Shown here: positions 34,124-42,647 of the stretch, one piece after another
Position numbering within the stretch: position 1 is the stretch's first letter
Layout of the letters: each line of letters starts with the position of its first letter
Assembly (NCBI GenBank): GCA_040755975.1
Contig: JBFLZY010000009.1
Coordinates: 1-58,269 of the forward strand
Direction of reading: 5' to 3'
Origin: JAIMBK01 sp040755975
Lineage (GTDB): Bacteria > Bacillota > Desulfotomaculia > Desulfotomaculales > Nap2-2B
DNA length: 58,269 nt
Made by a program: the position numbers and the translations under genes
The notes under the pieces: model-generated
The model's input: only the letters and a program-made list of their open reading frames with translations
What the model was told of the DNA's origin: nothing
Database searches by the model: none

Positions 34124-35000
34124 TTGGAATACTGGTTAAGCGATCTCTCATCCGCTGAAATCCAGGTTATTCATCAATGGTCAAAAGATAAACTAGACTT
34201 GCTTGCTAAATATTTGCACTCATATACCACAATAATGAAGAAAAAACATGAAGATAAAGGCTGGCCAACGTATTATTTATACGTAGATGCTTTCGCCGGG
34301 CCGGTTATTTACCGGGAAACCGACCCGGATGAACAAGCATATGTTTCAGGCTCGCCTGTCCAGGCTCTGAATACGAATCCTCCTTTTAGCAAATATATTT
34401 TTATTGAAATAAACCAAAAGAGAATAGAATGGCTGGAACGCCTTAAGTTATCATTCCCCGGTAAAGCAATCGAGGTTTTGCAGGGTGATGCCAATCTGTT
34501 ATTAAATACTCTTGCATTGCGGGTTCGCAGGGATCGTGCCCACGGTCTGGTATTTTTAGATCCGTATGGCTTGGAGGTGGACTTCAAAACCGTTGCGCTC
34601 CTGGCAAAAGGTGCATTTGACGTATTTATTAATTTTTCTATTATGGGCGTTACCCGGGCACTTCTTCCAGCCACCGGTTATCCATCGCAACAACAATGCA
34701 AAGAAATAAACAGGGTAATGGGAAGCGCCATATCTTTAGAAAAACTTTATACAGGGCAGTGTACGCTTTTCGGAGATATCGAATATACACGCGGTGTACT
34801 GCCGGCAGAGAAATTAGCCGGGCTGTATGCAGAAGGTTTATGTAAAGTATTTAAGTATGTTAGCAAACCAGTAATTATTGCGTAATTCCAGGGGAGGACC
34901 GCTTTACGCACTTTACCTGGCAAGCAATAATCAAACCGCAATTAAAATTACAAATGACATCTTTGGACATTATGAAAAATTAAAAGCGACAGGCAATTAA
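34124..35000 (+). pseudogene. tcmP: Three-Cys-motif partner protein TcmP, C-terminal frameshift
   Basis: The first 253 codons give a TcmP-family protein: HQWSKDKLDLLAKYLHSYT, YLYVDAFAGP, YIFIEINQKRIEWLE, LVFLDPYGLEVDFKTVALLA. The frame closes at 34883-34885, but the expected C-terminus continues in another frame as RNSRGGPLYALYLASNNQTA followed by IKITNDIFGHY, to TAA 34998-35000. Removing one T near 34878-34881 restores it. TcmP proteins occur beside a three-Cys radical-SAM-like protein, as here; their biochemistry is not established. TTG 34124 lies 10 bases after GGAGGGGG. The loss is late in the protein, so partial function is possible. Confidence 0.8.
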
Positions 35001-35024
35001 TAACATACTTTGGTGGTGAGATAA

Positions 35025-35861
35025 ATGGAGGTTATAGTCCGAAACAGAAAAAGCAAATTCGTCCGGCTCTTTGATAAGACGCCTGCCGGTGTACGTTGTC
35101 CTCATTTTTACGAATTAATTCTTTCTAACGGGTGTCCGTTTGAATGTGCTTATTGCTATCTACGTTTAACTTTTCGGGGAAATAAAAAACCGGTTCTTTT
35201 CTGCAACCGGTGGGAAGAAGTGGAGCTGGAGCTTGAAGCTATACCATCCGGTGTTTTTTCTACGGGAGAGCTGGCGGATAGCCTGGCCGTCAATCCGCCT
35301 TTATTAAGTCGGGCGTTAGCCTATTTTCAAAACCAGCAATCAAGATATTTATTGCTGACGACAAAAAGCACAAGCATAGGGCCATTTTTAGCCATGAAAC
35401 CAACTCCTCAGGTGATCATCAGTTTTTCGATTAATACCGCCGAGATGGCGAACAGATTTGAAGCGGGTGCACCCCCACCGGAAAAGCGGTTACAGGCAGC
35501 GGAAAAACTGCTAGAAAATGGCTGGCGGGTAAGGATCAGGCTCGACCCGATAATCTATGAAGAAGTCAATTTTATCAAATACAAAACGCTCTGCACGGTT
35601 ATCGCAAACCTCAAACCAGAAAGAGTTACTGTTGGCACCCTAAGACAATATCCTGGTTTGCATCGTTTTTCGCCGGGAGCGCCTCGTCAGGGTTTGGTCA
35701 AGGCGACAGACGGCAGGCTTAGGTACCCTAAACAATTAAGATTGCATATCTACCAACAAATTGGTAACTGGTTAGGATTTCAGCCGGCACTTTGCAAGGA
35801 GACAGAGGAAGTCTGGAAGGAGCTGGGCTGGCGGTTTTACGGTTGTAACTGCACAAAATAA
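35025..35861 (+). CDS. Three-Cys-motif radical-SAM-like partner of TcmP
   Basis: A 278-residue protein with CPFECAYC (Cys 37, 41, 44), the CxxxCxxC that binds a 4Fe-4S cluster and SAM in radical SAM enzymes. It continues with LLLTTKSTSIGPFLAMKPTP, VIISFSINTAEMANRFE, EKRLQAAEKLLENGWRVRIR and LDPIIY, which resemble SplB (spore photoproduct lyase)-like and phage Gp37/68-like proteins. The substrate is unknown; nucleic-acid repair or modification is a reasonable guess from the SplB likeness. It starts 24 bases after the restored tcmP stop with GGTGGTGAG as ribosome site. Both genes sit where BREX-3 loci carry brxHII. Confidence 0.75.
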   Translation: MEVIVRNRKSKFVRLFDKTPAGVRCPHFYELILSNGCPFECAYCYLRLTFRGNKKPVLFCNRWEEVELELEAIPSGVFSTGELADSLAVNPPLLSRALAYFQNQQSRYLLLTTKSTSIGPFLAMKPTPQVIISFSINTAEMANRFEAGAPPPEKRLQAAEKLLENGWRVRIRLDPIIYEEVNFIKYKTLCTVIANLKPERVTVGTLRQYPGLHRFSPGAPRQGLVKATDGRLRYPKQLRLHIYQQIGNWLGFQPALCKETEEVWKELGWRFYGCNCTK

Positions 35862-35995
35862 AGAATAAAAAGCATCTTCAAGATGAAGCGGCTTTGAAAT
35901 GATTTACCAGGCACTTATAAGCTTGGGATCGAATTATTCAGTTAAAATAAACTTCAGACAAAATAATTGGAATTAATCTAAATGGTGATGTTAAC

Positions 35996-38071
35996 GTGGC
36001 CAACTGGCGCGAACACATTCTTCAGGAATTTACCCCCGGAGTGGCCCGGCTCACCCTGGTGGCCGACCCGGACGGACTTTTGCTGGAGGAAGACATTCTC
36101 GAAGCCATCCGCGGGCGGGGCTTTACATTGCTCCCCTTTGAAGATCCCGTGGCCTTTCGTTATGCCTATGAATCTGGCTTCCGCTGCCGCTGGGACCGGG
36201 GCGAAGAAGCAAACCTGGTGGTTATGTGGCGTTCCGGGGAGCTTCAGTCTTTGCCGTATGATTTGCTTCAGGTAGGCCGCAAACTCTCTTTCAGCCTCGG
36301 GGATATATTTCCTGATCTCAGTTACCCGGTGGTGGCCGCCCTGGACCGGGGTGACCTGGATGCTCTTTATGAGGCTCAGGAAAAATATGTAACCGGTCAG
36401 CTCGGGGACAATGCCACGAAGGAGTTTATCCTCCGGCATGTTTTTGAAATCGCGCCGGAAGTCATCAAAGAACCGAGGGACCTGCTCCGCGTGCTTCTCC
36501 GCCGCCATTACCGCGGGCAGCGCATACCGGCCGTTATCGATGAAAGGTTTATTCAACTTTTGCGCCAGGATGGTACTTTTGACGGCTGGCCGCTGGAAGC
36601 CATTGTCCCGGACCGGGAGGCCTTTTTCGCCTTTTTGCAGGAACGCTGGCCAGTCTTTCTTGATCGAATAGCGGCCAAAGACGGGCAGGATATTACGCGG
36701 GAAACCGGGGAACCTTACGGTTTGGCGTTCGCCGGTCCAGTTGATCTGCCCTTTGACGACGGCGATGTCCGGGTCTATCTCGACAACCTGTTCCTTGAAC
36801 GGCTGCTCCAGCCCCTGCCCCGTAAGGATGCAGCGGCCCTGTCCGGAACCTGGGTGAGCATTGGCGTGCGCACCGATCCCGCCGGGGACCGGCGGCGCCG
36901 TCTGGGCAGGCTGGTGGAGAAACTGCGGTCCTCCCTTCCGGCCAAAAGTGCAAGGCATAAAGACTGGCTGCGTTTTGCCCGGGGGTGGGCGGAATTAACC
37001 GCGCTGATTTACGGGCCGGGGGAAGCAAATGACGGGGCCGGTACGGAAGAGATCCGGGATTTCAGGGAACTGCAGGCGCGGGTGGATACCGTATTTACCG
37101 CCTGGCTGGCCGGGCGCTACGCGGGATTGGGCAATTTACCGCCGGCGCCCCCGGTTATGCTTCATCACATTCCGCGTTATCTGGCCCGTTACCGGGAGGA
37201 GAATCCGCAGGACAAAATAGCGTTGCTTGTGCTGGACGGGCTTTCTTTCGACCAGTGGATTACCATCCGGGAGGCGCTTACGTTAAAGCAATCCGATTTT
37301 CGCTTCCGCGAAGACGCTGTTTTCGCCTGGATTCCGGCCATCACTGCGGTCTCCCGGCAGGCCATCTTTGCCGGCAGGCCGCCCGTCCTGTTTCCGGACA
37401 GCATCTTCACGACGGACCGGGAGCCCGTGCTGTGGTCGCAGTTCTGGATGGAGCAAGGGCTGGCCCAAAACGAGATCGTCTACGCCAGAGGATTGGGGGA
37501 CGGCACACTGGAGAACGTCAAGGATTTACTTTCCAAACCCGGGGCGAGAGTCGCCGGGCTGGTCGTCGATAAGGTGGACAAAATCATGCACGGTATGGAA
37601 TTGGGTACAGCCGGCATGCACAACCAGGTGCGCCAGTGGGCCCGGCAGTCTTATCTGAAGGATCTGCTGGAGTTTTTGCTGGAACGGGGATTCCGGGTTT
37701 TTCTGACCTCCGACCACGGCAATATCGAAGCCGCCGGTTGTGGTCGCCCGACGGAAGGGGCGGTGGCTGATCTCCGCGGAGAGCGGGTGCGCGTTTTTTC
37801 GGACGCCCTGTTGCGCGACAAGGTGTCCGACCGGTTCCCGGGTGCCCTGAAATGGCCGCCCGTGGGCCTGCCTGAAAATTATTTTCCCCTCATCGCTCCT
37901 GACCGGCAGGCTTACGTCCGCCGGGACGAGCGGATTGTCTGCCACGGCGGCCTTTCCATTGAAGAGGTCGTCGTCCCCCTGGTGCAAATCGAAAGATTGC
38001 CTGCCGGTTCTGCCTGCGCTTCTGCCAGTATGGCCGGGGCGCCTGCCGCCGGGGAAGGGGGAACCGGATGA
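35996..38071 (+). CDS. pglZ: BREX-3 alkaline-phosphatase-fold protein PglZ
   Basis: A 691-residue PglZ protein, the hallmark core gene of BREX. Metal-binding motifs of the alkaline phosphatase fold are present: LLVLDGLSFDQW (D414), FLTSDHGNIEA (D573, H574) and CHGGLSIEEVVVPLVQIERL. AWIPAITAVSRQAIFAGRPP is a conserved block. The N-terminal 400 residues are PglZ-specific. GTG 35996 follows GGTGAT by 7 bases. Its TGA overlaps the ATG of brxA, so the two are coupled. Confidence 0.9.
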   Translation: MANWREHILQEFTPGVARLTLVADPDGLLLEEDILEAIRGRGFTLLPFEDPVAFRYAYESGFRCRWDRGEEANLVVMWRSGELQSLPYDLLQVGRKLSFSLGDIFPDLSYPVVAALDRGDLDALYEAQEKYVTGQLGDNATKEFILRHVFEIAPEVIKEPRDLLRVLLRRHYRGQRIPAVIDERFIQLLRQDGTFDGWPLEAIVPDREAFFAFLQERWPVFLDRIAAKDGQDITRETGEPYGLAFAGPVDLPFDDGDVRVYLDNLFLERLLQPLPRKDAAALSGTWVSIGVRTDPAGDRRRRLGRLVEKLRSSLPAKSARHKDWLRFARGWAELTALIYGPGEANDGAGTEEIRDFRELQARVDTVFTAWLAGRYAGLGNLPPAPPVMLHHIPRYLARYREENPQDKIALLVLDGLSFDQWITIREALTLKQSDFRFREDAVFAWIPAITAVSRQAIFAGRPPVLFPDSIFTTDREPVLWSQFWMEQGLAQNEIVYARGLGDGTLENVKDLLSKPGARVAGLVVDKVDKIMHGMELGTAGMHNQVRQWARQSYLKDLLEFLLERGFRVFLTSDHGNIEAAGCGRPTEGAVADLRGERVRVFSDALLRDKVSDRFPGALKWPPVGLPENYFPLIAPDRQAYVRRDERIVCHGGLSIEEVVVPLVQIERLPAGSACASASMAGAPAAGEGGTG

Positions 38072-38847
38072 ACCTCCGCACCAATCAAATCGGGTTTAGC
38101 CAGCGGGTCCGCCTGGAATGGCTTGAGCAAACGGCCGGCCTCGTCCTGGCCGGAAACGATCGCTCCACCATATTCGCCGCCCTGGAGGATCTTTTAAAGG
38201 ACAAGGTTTCCATCGGCGGCAAGGCCGTACGCGGCAATCGGGAAAAAATTATTACGATTCTCATGAAAGTCTGGTGTAATGTACCGCGGGAATTTGAAGC
38301 CCTGCGCCGGGAAGGGCTCGAACTGATTAAACACCTTCCCTGTAAAGATCGGCTGGCGGTTCATTGGGGGATGATCATGGCCGTTTACCCGTTCTGGGCG
38401 GCCGTGGCGACCTGCACAGGCCGTTTCTTGAAGCTGCAGGGTTCAGCCGCGGCGGCCCATATTCAGCGACGGCTGCGCGAACAGTATGGGGAACGGGAAA
38501 CGGTTTCCAGGGCGGCCCGCCGCGTGCTGCGTTCGTTCGTCGATTGGGGGGTGCTTAAAGAAACCGGCACGAAAGGGGTTTACAGTCAAGGGGTATCTCT
38601 GGCGGTAAGTGATCCCAGGCTTTATTCCTGGTTGATCGAGGCTTTTTTGCATACGCTGTCCAGTGGCCAGGCGCCGTTGCAAAACATCCTGGAAAGTCCG
38701 GCCCTGTTCCCGTTCCGCCTTTCACCGGCAGTCGCCGATGGTGCCCTGGCCGCGTCTTTCCGGCTGGAAGTTTTGCGCCTCGGGCTGAACGAAGATCTGG
38801 TCATGTTGCGGAATCAGGCTGGTAACAAGACCCCGCTGTATTGTTAA
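38068..38847 (+). CDS. brxA: BrxA-like protein closing the BREX-3 operon
   Basis: A 259-residue cytoplasmic protein with a helical N-terminus (RVRLEWLEQTAGLVLAGNDR) and a winged-helix-like C-terminal half (RAARRVLRSFVDWGVLKET). Place directly after pglZ, size and the AWxNxP-like VWCNVPREFEALRREGLEL segment match the BrxA family (DUF1819-related), which is reported to bind DNA and is needed for BREX defense. ATG 38068 overlaps the pglZ stop by 4 bases. No terminator with a T tract follows before the convergent tetR gene. Confidence 0.7.
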   Translation: MNLRTNQIGFSQRVRLEWLEQTAGLVLAGNDRSTIFAALEDLLKDKVSIGGKAVRGNREKIITILMKVWCNVPREFEALRREGLELIKHLPCKDRLAVHWGMIMAVYPFWAAVATCTGRFLKLQGSAAAAHIQRRLREQYGERETVSRAARRVLRSFVDWGVLKETGTKGVYSQGVSLAVSDPRLYSWLIEAFLHTLSSGQAPLQNILESPALFPFRLSPAVADGALAASFRLEVLRLGLNEDLVMLRNQAGNKTPLYC

Positions 38848-38907
38848 TGGAATTTGGAACTCAGGAGGCGTAATGAGCGGGAATCCGGGGCTTAAGGTAT
38901 TAAGCCG

Positions 38908-39504
38908 TTATTTGTTTGTTATGTGCAGGTTTCCGGGGTAATTTTTCCTTGCTTCGTCGGGGACGATGCCGTAAAGGAAGATGTCAAAAAGGGTGACCAT
39001 TGTTTTTTCGATGGTCAGGTTGTTTTCCAGAACAAACTGCGGGTTGAGCACATCCCTGATACTGGCCAGCAGGGCGGTGATAAGGACCTCCGGGATGGTT
39101 TCCCGGATGTGGCCCTGCCTGATCAGCATTTCGACGATTGTCCTGGCCTTTGCGGCCCGGAACTCCTCAATGCGGCTCCAGACGTGCGGGTAGTACTTTT
39201 GAATATCCCGGATGATCACCGGATTGAGCACCCTCAGGTTTTGTGAAACAGTCCGCACAAGGTTGACAACTTTTTCCACCGGGTTGTCGCCGGAGGCCAG
39301 GGCAAGGTCAACTTTTTTTACAGTGGTGGCTATGAGCTCGCTCATTACAGCCTCGACCATCTCGTCCTTGCTGCGGAAATACCTGTAAATCGTGCGCTTG
39401 CTGATTCCCGTACGGGCGGACAGTTCATCCACTGTGGCCGCGTGGAAGCCCACGGTGAAGGCAAGCTCCTGAAAGCCCGCCAGGATCCTTTCCCTCATGT
39501 TCAT
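38908..39504 (-). CDS. TetR-family regulator of the adjacent ABC exporter
   Basis: A 198-residue repressor with an N-terminal helix-turn-helix, TVDELSARTGISKRTIYRYF then RSKDEMVEA, and a variable helical ligand domain. It is encoded downstream of and in the same direction as the exporter genes, from the permease stop 126 bases earlier, as CecR lies with ybhGFSR in enterobacteria. A near-palindrome at the exporter promoter (43657-43684) is a candidate operator. Effector unknown, probably a hydrophobic drug or metabolite. Confidence 0.88.
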   Translation of the reverse strand: MNMRERILAGFQELAFTVGFHAATVDELSARTGISKRTIYRYFRSKDEMVEAVMSELIATTVKKVDLALASGDNPVEKVVNLVRTVSQNLRVLNPVIIRDIQKYYPHVWSRIEEFRAAKARTIVEMLIRQGHIRETIPEVLITALLASIRDVLNPQFVLENNLTIEKTMVTLFDIFLYGIVPDEARKNYPGNLHITNK

Positions 39505-39605
39505 GTCCTGACTCTCCTGTCATAAACTGGTCAGCCGCCAGTCCACCTAAAAATAACTTACTTATTAGAACTTATCACGTAAAATTTACTCTTACAAGTT
39601 GCCCC

Positions 39606-39626
39606 TGATCCCGAATCCCTGATCCC
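39606..39626 (-). repeat. Three heptamer units of GGGATNN type
   Basis: On the minus strand GGGATCA, GGGATTC, GGGATCA follow each other directly behind the permease stop. A related array lies at 42595-42614 on the plus strand. Confidence 0.6.
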
Positions 39627-39630
39627 CGCT

Positions 39631-40740
39631 CTAAGCTATCTTCTTCTTAAACCTGGCTATGCTGATGGCCAGCAGTAGCACCGAGAACACCAAAAGCGAC
39701 ATTACCTGGGGGACCAGGTAGCCGAAGCCGATTCCCTTTAATACTATGCCCCGGATGATCACCAGGTAGTAGGTAAGAGGCAACAGGTTGCCGATGTACT
39801 GGATGATTACCGGCATGGCCTCCCGTGGAAAGAGGAACCCGGAAAGCATTATGCTGGGCAGCATGACGAAGAACGACATCTGGAACGCCTGCATCTGGGT
39901 CTGGGCGACTGTGGAAATAAGTATGCCGAGGCCCAGGCACGCAGTGATAAGGAACAGGGTCAGCAGGTACAGCTCCAGCAGGCTGCCCCGGATGGGTACG
40001 TGGAAAACCAGGCTTCCCACCAGGAGGGCCACCGTAATCTGCGCGTAGCCCAGGAGGATGTTCGGCACTATTTTCCCGATCATCAGCTCGTAAGGCCTGA
40101 CCGGGGTGACGATGAGCTGTTCCAGGGTGCCCCTTTCTTTTTCTCTGACGATGGCGATGGCGGTCATCATGACCATGGTCATGGTGACGATGATACCCAG
40201 GATGGCCGGGACCATGTAATAGGCAGTGATGCCGTCGGGGTTGTACCAGGGGCGGACCCTTATGTCGTAAGGTGCCTGGCTGATGCCGGTTTTTTGGAAG
40301 ATTACCTTTTGCGACTTCAAAAGGCCGATGGAATTGGCCGTGGCGATGGCCGAGTTCGACACCATGCTGTCGCTGGCGTCCACCAGCACCTGCACCGCAG
40401 CCGGTTCGCCCCTTTTGAGAGTGACGGAGAAGTCGGGCGGGAAGATGATGCCGACCTTGACCTTGCCGCTGTCGATCATTTCCGTCACTTCCCGGTAACT
40501 GCCGGCCACATGGGTAATGTCGAAGTAGCCCGAGGCCCGGAAAGCGTCCAGCAGGTCTCGGCTGTCGCTGGAAAGGCTCTGGTCGAACACCGCGGTGGGG
40601 ATGTGCTTTACCTCGGTCTGGATGGCGTAGCCGAAGAGAAGCAGTTGCACCAGCGGCAGGGCGAAAACCATGCCGATGGTCAGCCGGTCTCTGAACATCT
40701 GTAAAAATTCCTTGTGCATGATGGCCATTAGCCTGCTCAT
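39631..40740 (-). CDS. ABC-2 type transporter permease
   Basis: A 369-residue membrane subunit: an N-terminal helix (LTIGMVFALPLVQLLLFGYA), a large extracytoplasmic loop and five C-terminal helices, with the family block IAIVREKERGTLEQLIVTPV and PYELMIGKIVPNILLGYAQI. It resembles YbhS/YbhR and YhhJ of RND-like ABC exporters. Only one permease gene is present although two ATPase genes precede it. ATG 40740 overlaps the ATPase stop (ATGA), so translation is coupled. Confidence 0.88.
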   Translation of the reverse strand: MSRLMAIMHKEFLQMFRDRLTIGMVFALPLVQLLLFGYAIQTEVKHIPTAVFDQSLSSDSRDLLDAFRASGYFDITHVAGSYREVTEMIDSGKVKVGIIFPPDFSVTLKRGEPAAVQVLVDASDSMVSNSAIATANSIGLLKSQKVIFQKTGISQAPYDIRVRPWYNPDGITAYYMVPAILGIIVTMTMVMMTAIAIVREKERGTLEQLIVTPVRPYELMIGKIVPNILLGYAQITVALLVGSLVFHVPIRGSLLELYLLTLFLITACLGLGILISTVAQTQMQAFQMSFFVMLPSIMLSGFLFPREAMPVIIQYIGNLLPLTYYLVIIRGIVLKGIGFGYLVPQVMSLLVFSVLLLAISIARFKKKIA

Positions 40741-41657
40741 TGCCTGTTCACCTTCTTGCTCTTTTTCGCGAGGTAGATGAATACGTCCTCCAGGGAAGGG
40801 GTAATCACGGTCACCCTTTTGCCGGTGTACGCCTCCAGATCCCTTACGTATTCCTCCCCGTCCAGCAGGACGTGAACTGCGTTGCCGTGGACGGAGCATT
40901 CCCGGACGTAAGGAAGGGCCGTGAGTTCAGACGTTCTTTTCACCGGGTCCGGCACCTCCAGCTCCGCCAGGCAGCCCCGGATAACATTTTTCTTCAGGCT
41001 GTCCGGAGTGTCGCAGGCGATCAGCCGGCCCTCGGAGATAAAGGCGATTTTGTGGCATCTTTCGGCCTCGTCCATGAAGTGGGTGGTTACCATCACGGTG
41101 GTTCCTTGTGCGGCCAGCCTCTTGATAATTTGAAAGAACATGCGGCGGCTGGCGGGGCTGACCCCGCTGGTGGGTTCGTCGAGGAAGAGGACGGTCGGCC
41201 TGGAAATGATGGCGCAGGCCAGGGCCAGCCTTTGCTTCCAGCCCCCGCTCAAGTCCGCCGCCAGGACTTTTTCGCGGCCGGACAGAAGGGCCATGTCAAT
41301 CATTTCCTTGATTCTCTCCTTCCGCTCCCGGCGGGGAATGCTGTAAAGTCCGGTGTAAAAATCCAGGTTTTCGAATACCGTCAGGTCGCCGTAAAGGCTG
41401 AATTTTTGGGACATGTAGCCGATCCTGCTCTTTATTTTCTCCGGTTCCTTTCTGATGTCGTAACCCAGCACCGTGCCGGAGCCGGAGGTGGGCTCCAGGA
41501 TGCCGCACAGCATTCTTATTGTAGTTGACTTGCCGGACCCGTTGGGGCCCAGAAACCCGAAGATCTCCCCCGGCTTTATGTTGATGGTGAGTTGATCAAC
41601 GGCGGTAAAGGCTCCGAAGCGCCTGGTCAGGTCCCGGGTGCTCACCGCGTATTCCAA
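40737..41657 (-). CDS. ABC exporter ATPase (second)
   Basis: A 306-residue ATPase: Walker A GPNGSGKST, GYMSQKFSLYGDLTVFENL, signature LSGGWKQRLALACAI, Walker B TVLFLDEPTSGVSPASRR and VTTHFMDEAERC. The signature has Trp after SGG (SGGWKQR), as in the C-terminal half of YbhF/RbbA-type tandem ATPases. Together with the adjacent ATPase it corresponds to one split YbhF. Only one base separates it from that gene. Confidence 0.92.
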   Translation of the reverse strand: MEYAVSTRDLTRRFGAFTAVDQLTINIKPGEIFGFLGPNGSGKSTTIRMLCGILEPTSGSGTVLGYDIRKEPEKIKSRIGYMSQKFSLYGDLTVFENLDFYTGLYSIPRRERKERIKEMIDMALLSGREKVLAADLSGGWKQRLALACAIISRPTVLFLDEPTSGVSPASRRMFFQIIKRLAAQGTTVMVTTHFMDEAERCHKIAFISEGRLIACDTPDSLKKNVIRGCLAELEVPDPVKRTSELTALPYVRECSVHGNAVHVLLDGEEYVRDLEAYTGKRVTVITPSLEDVFIYLAKKSKKVNRQ

Positions 41658-41658
41658 A

Positions 41659-42567
41659 TCAGACCGCCTCCTTTTCCGTGAGGGAAACGAAAATGTCCTC
41701 GATGGAGGGGGGGATTTCCCTCAAAGTGATTATGCCGGCGCCCCGGCTTTCCAGAAGATTCCTGATGGCTTTCATGGCGGCCGCCGCATCAATTACCCGG
41801 ACGTGGTACGTGCCCCCGAAGACCTCGGCGTCGATCACCTCGGGCAGCCGGCCTACAAAATCCAGGTCCTGGATTTGGGCCTTCAGCTCCAGTATTTTGT
41901 AACGGAAATTTTTCTTCAGGCCGGCCGGCGAATCGGTCACCACCAGCCTTCCTCCATCCATAAAGGAGACCGTTTGGCACAGCTCGGCTTCGTCCATGTA
42001 CGGGGTGGACAGAAGAATGGTGATTCCTTCGCCGTTCAAATGGTAGAGGATCTTCCAGAAATCCTTCCGGGACACGGGGTCCACCCCGTAGGTGGGCTCG
42101 TCCAGAATAAGCAGGGAAGGCTTCGGCAGCAGGGCGCAGGTGAGGGCCAGCTTCTGCTTCATACCGCCGGAAAGATTGTCGGCGAAGCGGGTTTTAAAGT
42201 CCGCCAGGCCGGTTATGGCCAGCATTTCTTCGGCTCTCTGCCTGATTGTTGCGGCGCCCAGACCGTACAGGCGGCCGAAAAAATTTATATTCTCCATCAC
42301 CGTCAGGTCCCCGTAAAGGCTGAACCGCTGGGGCATGTAGCCGATGCCGGCCTTGATTTTCTCGATCTCCAGGGGCGGCCGGCCGAAAAGAGAGAAAGTC
42401 CCCCCGGAGGGGGTGATGATGCCGCACAGCATTCTCAAAAGAGTCGTTTTGCCGGCCCCGTCGGGGCCGACCAGCCCGTGGATGCCGCCCTTTTCCACCG
42501 TCAGGCTGACGCCGTCGACGGCGGTAACGGCGCCGAATTTCTTTGTCAGCCCTTCTGTTTTGATCAT
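41659..42567 (-). CDS. ABC exporter ATPase (first)
   Basis: A 302-residue ATPase: Walker A GPDGAGKTT, GYMPQRFSLYGDLTVMENI, signature LSGGMKQKLALTCALL, Walker B LLILDEPTYGVDPVSRK and LLSTPYMDEAELC. GPDGAGKTT and the STPYMDEAE switch are those of the N-terminal half of YbhF. GAGGTG lies 7 bases before the ATG. It probably forms a heterodimer with the next-encoded ATPase on the permease. Confidence 0.92.
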   Translation of the reverse strand: MIKTEGLTKKFGAVTAVDGVSLTVEKGGIHGLVGPDGAGKTTLLRMLCGIITPSGGTFSLFGRPPLEIEKIKAGIGYMPQRFSLYGDLTVMENINFFGRLYGLGAATIRQRAEEMLAITGLADFKTRFADNLSGGMKQKLALTCALLPKPSLLILDEPTYGVDPVSRKDFWKILYHLNGEGITILLSTPYMDEAELCQTVSFMDGGRLVVTDSPAGLKKNFRYKILELKAQIQDLDFVGRLPEVIDAEVFGGTYHVRVIDAAAAMKAIRNLLESRGAGIITLREIPPSIEDIFVSLTEKEAV

Positions 42568-42594
42568 GCAAGTACACCTCTATAGAAGGGGTTG

Positions 42595-42614
42595 GGGATT
42601 AGGGATTAGGGATT
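42595..42614 (+). repeat. Telomere-like GGGATTA heptamer array
   Basis: Nearly three tandem copies of GGGATTA lie between the membrane-fusion gene and the first ATPase gene. They are a slippage-prone short tandem repeat. Confidence 0.7.
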
Positions 42615-42647
42615 GTGTCTCCTGTCTCCTGACCTGAAATTCCGGCC

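Noticed and set aside
34878..34885. Stop-codon readthrough or special decoding in tcmP
   Set aside because: The continuing protein is in a different frame, so a frameshift is required rather than readthrough.
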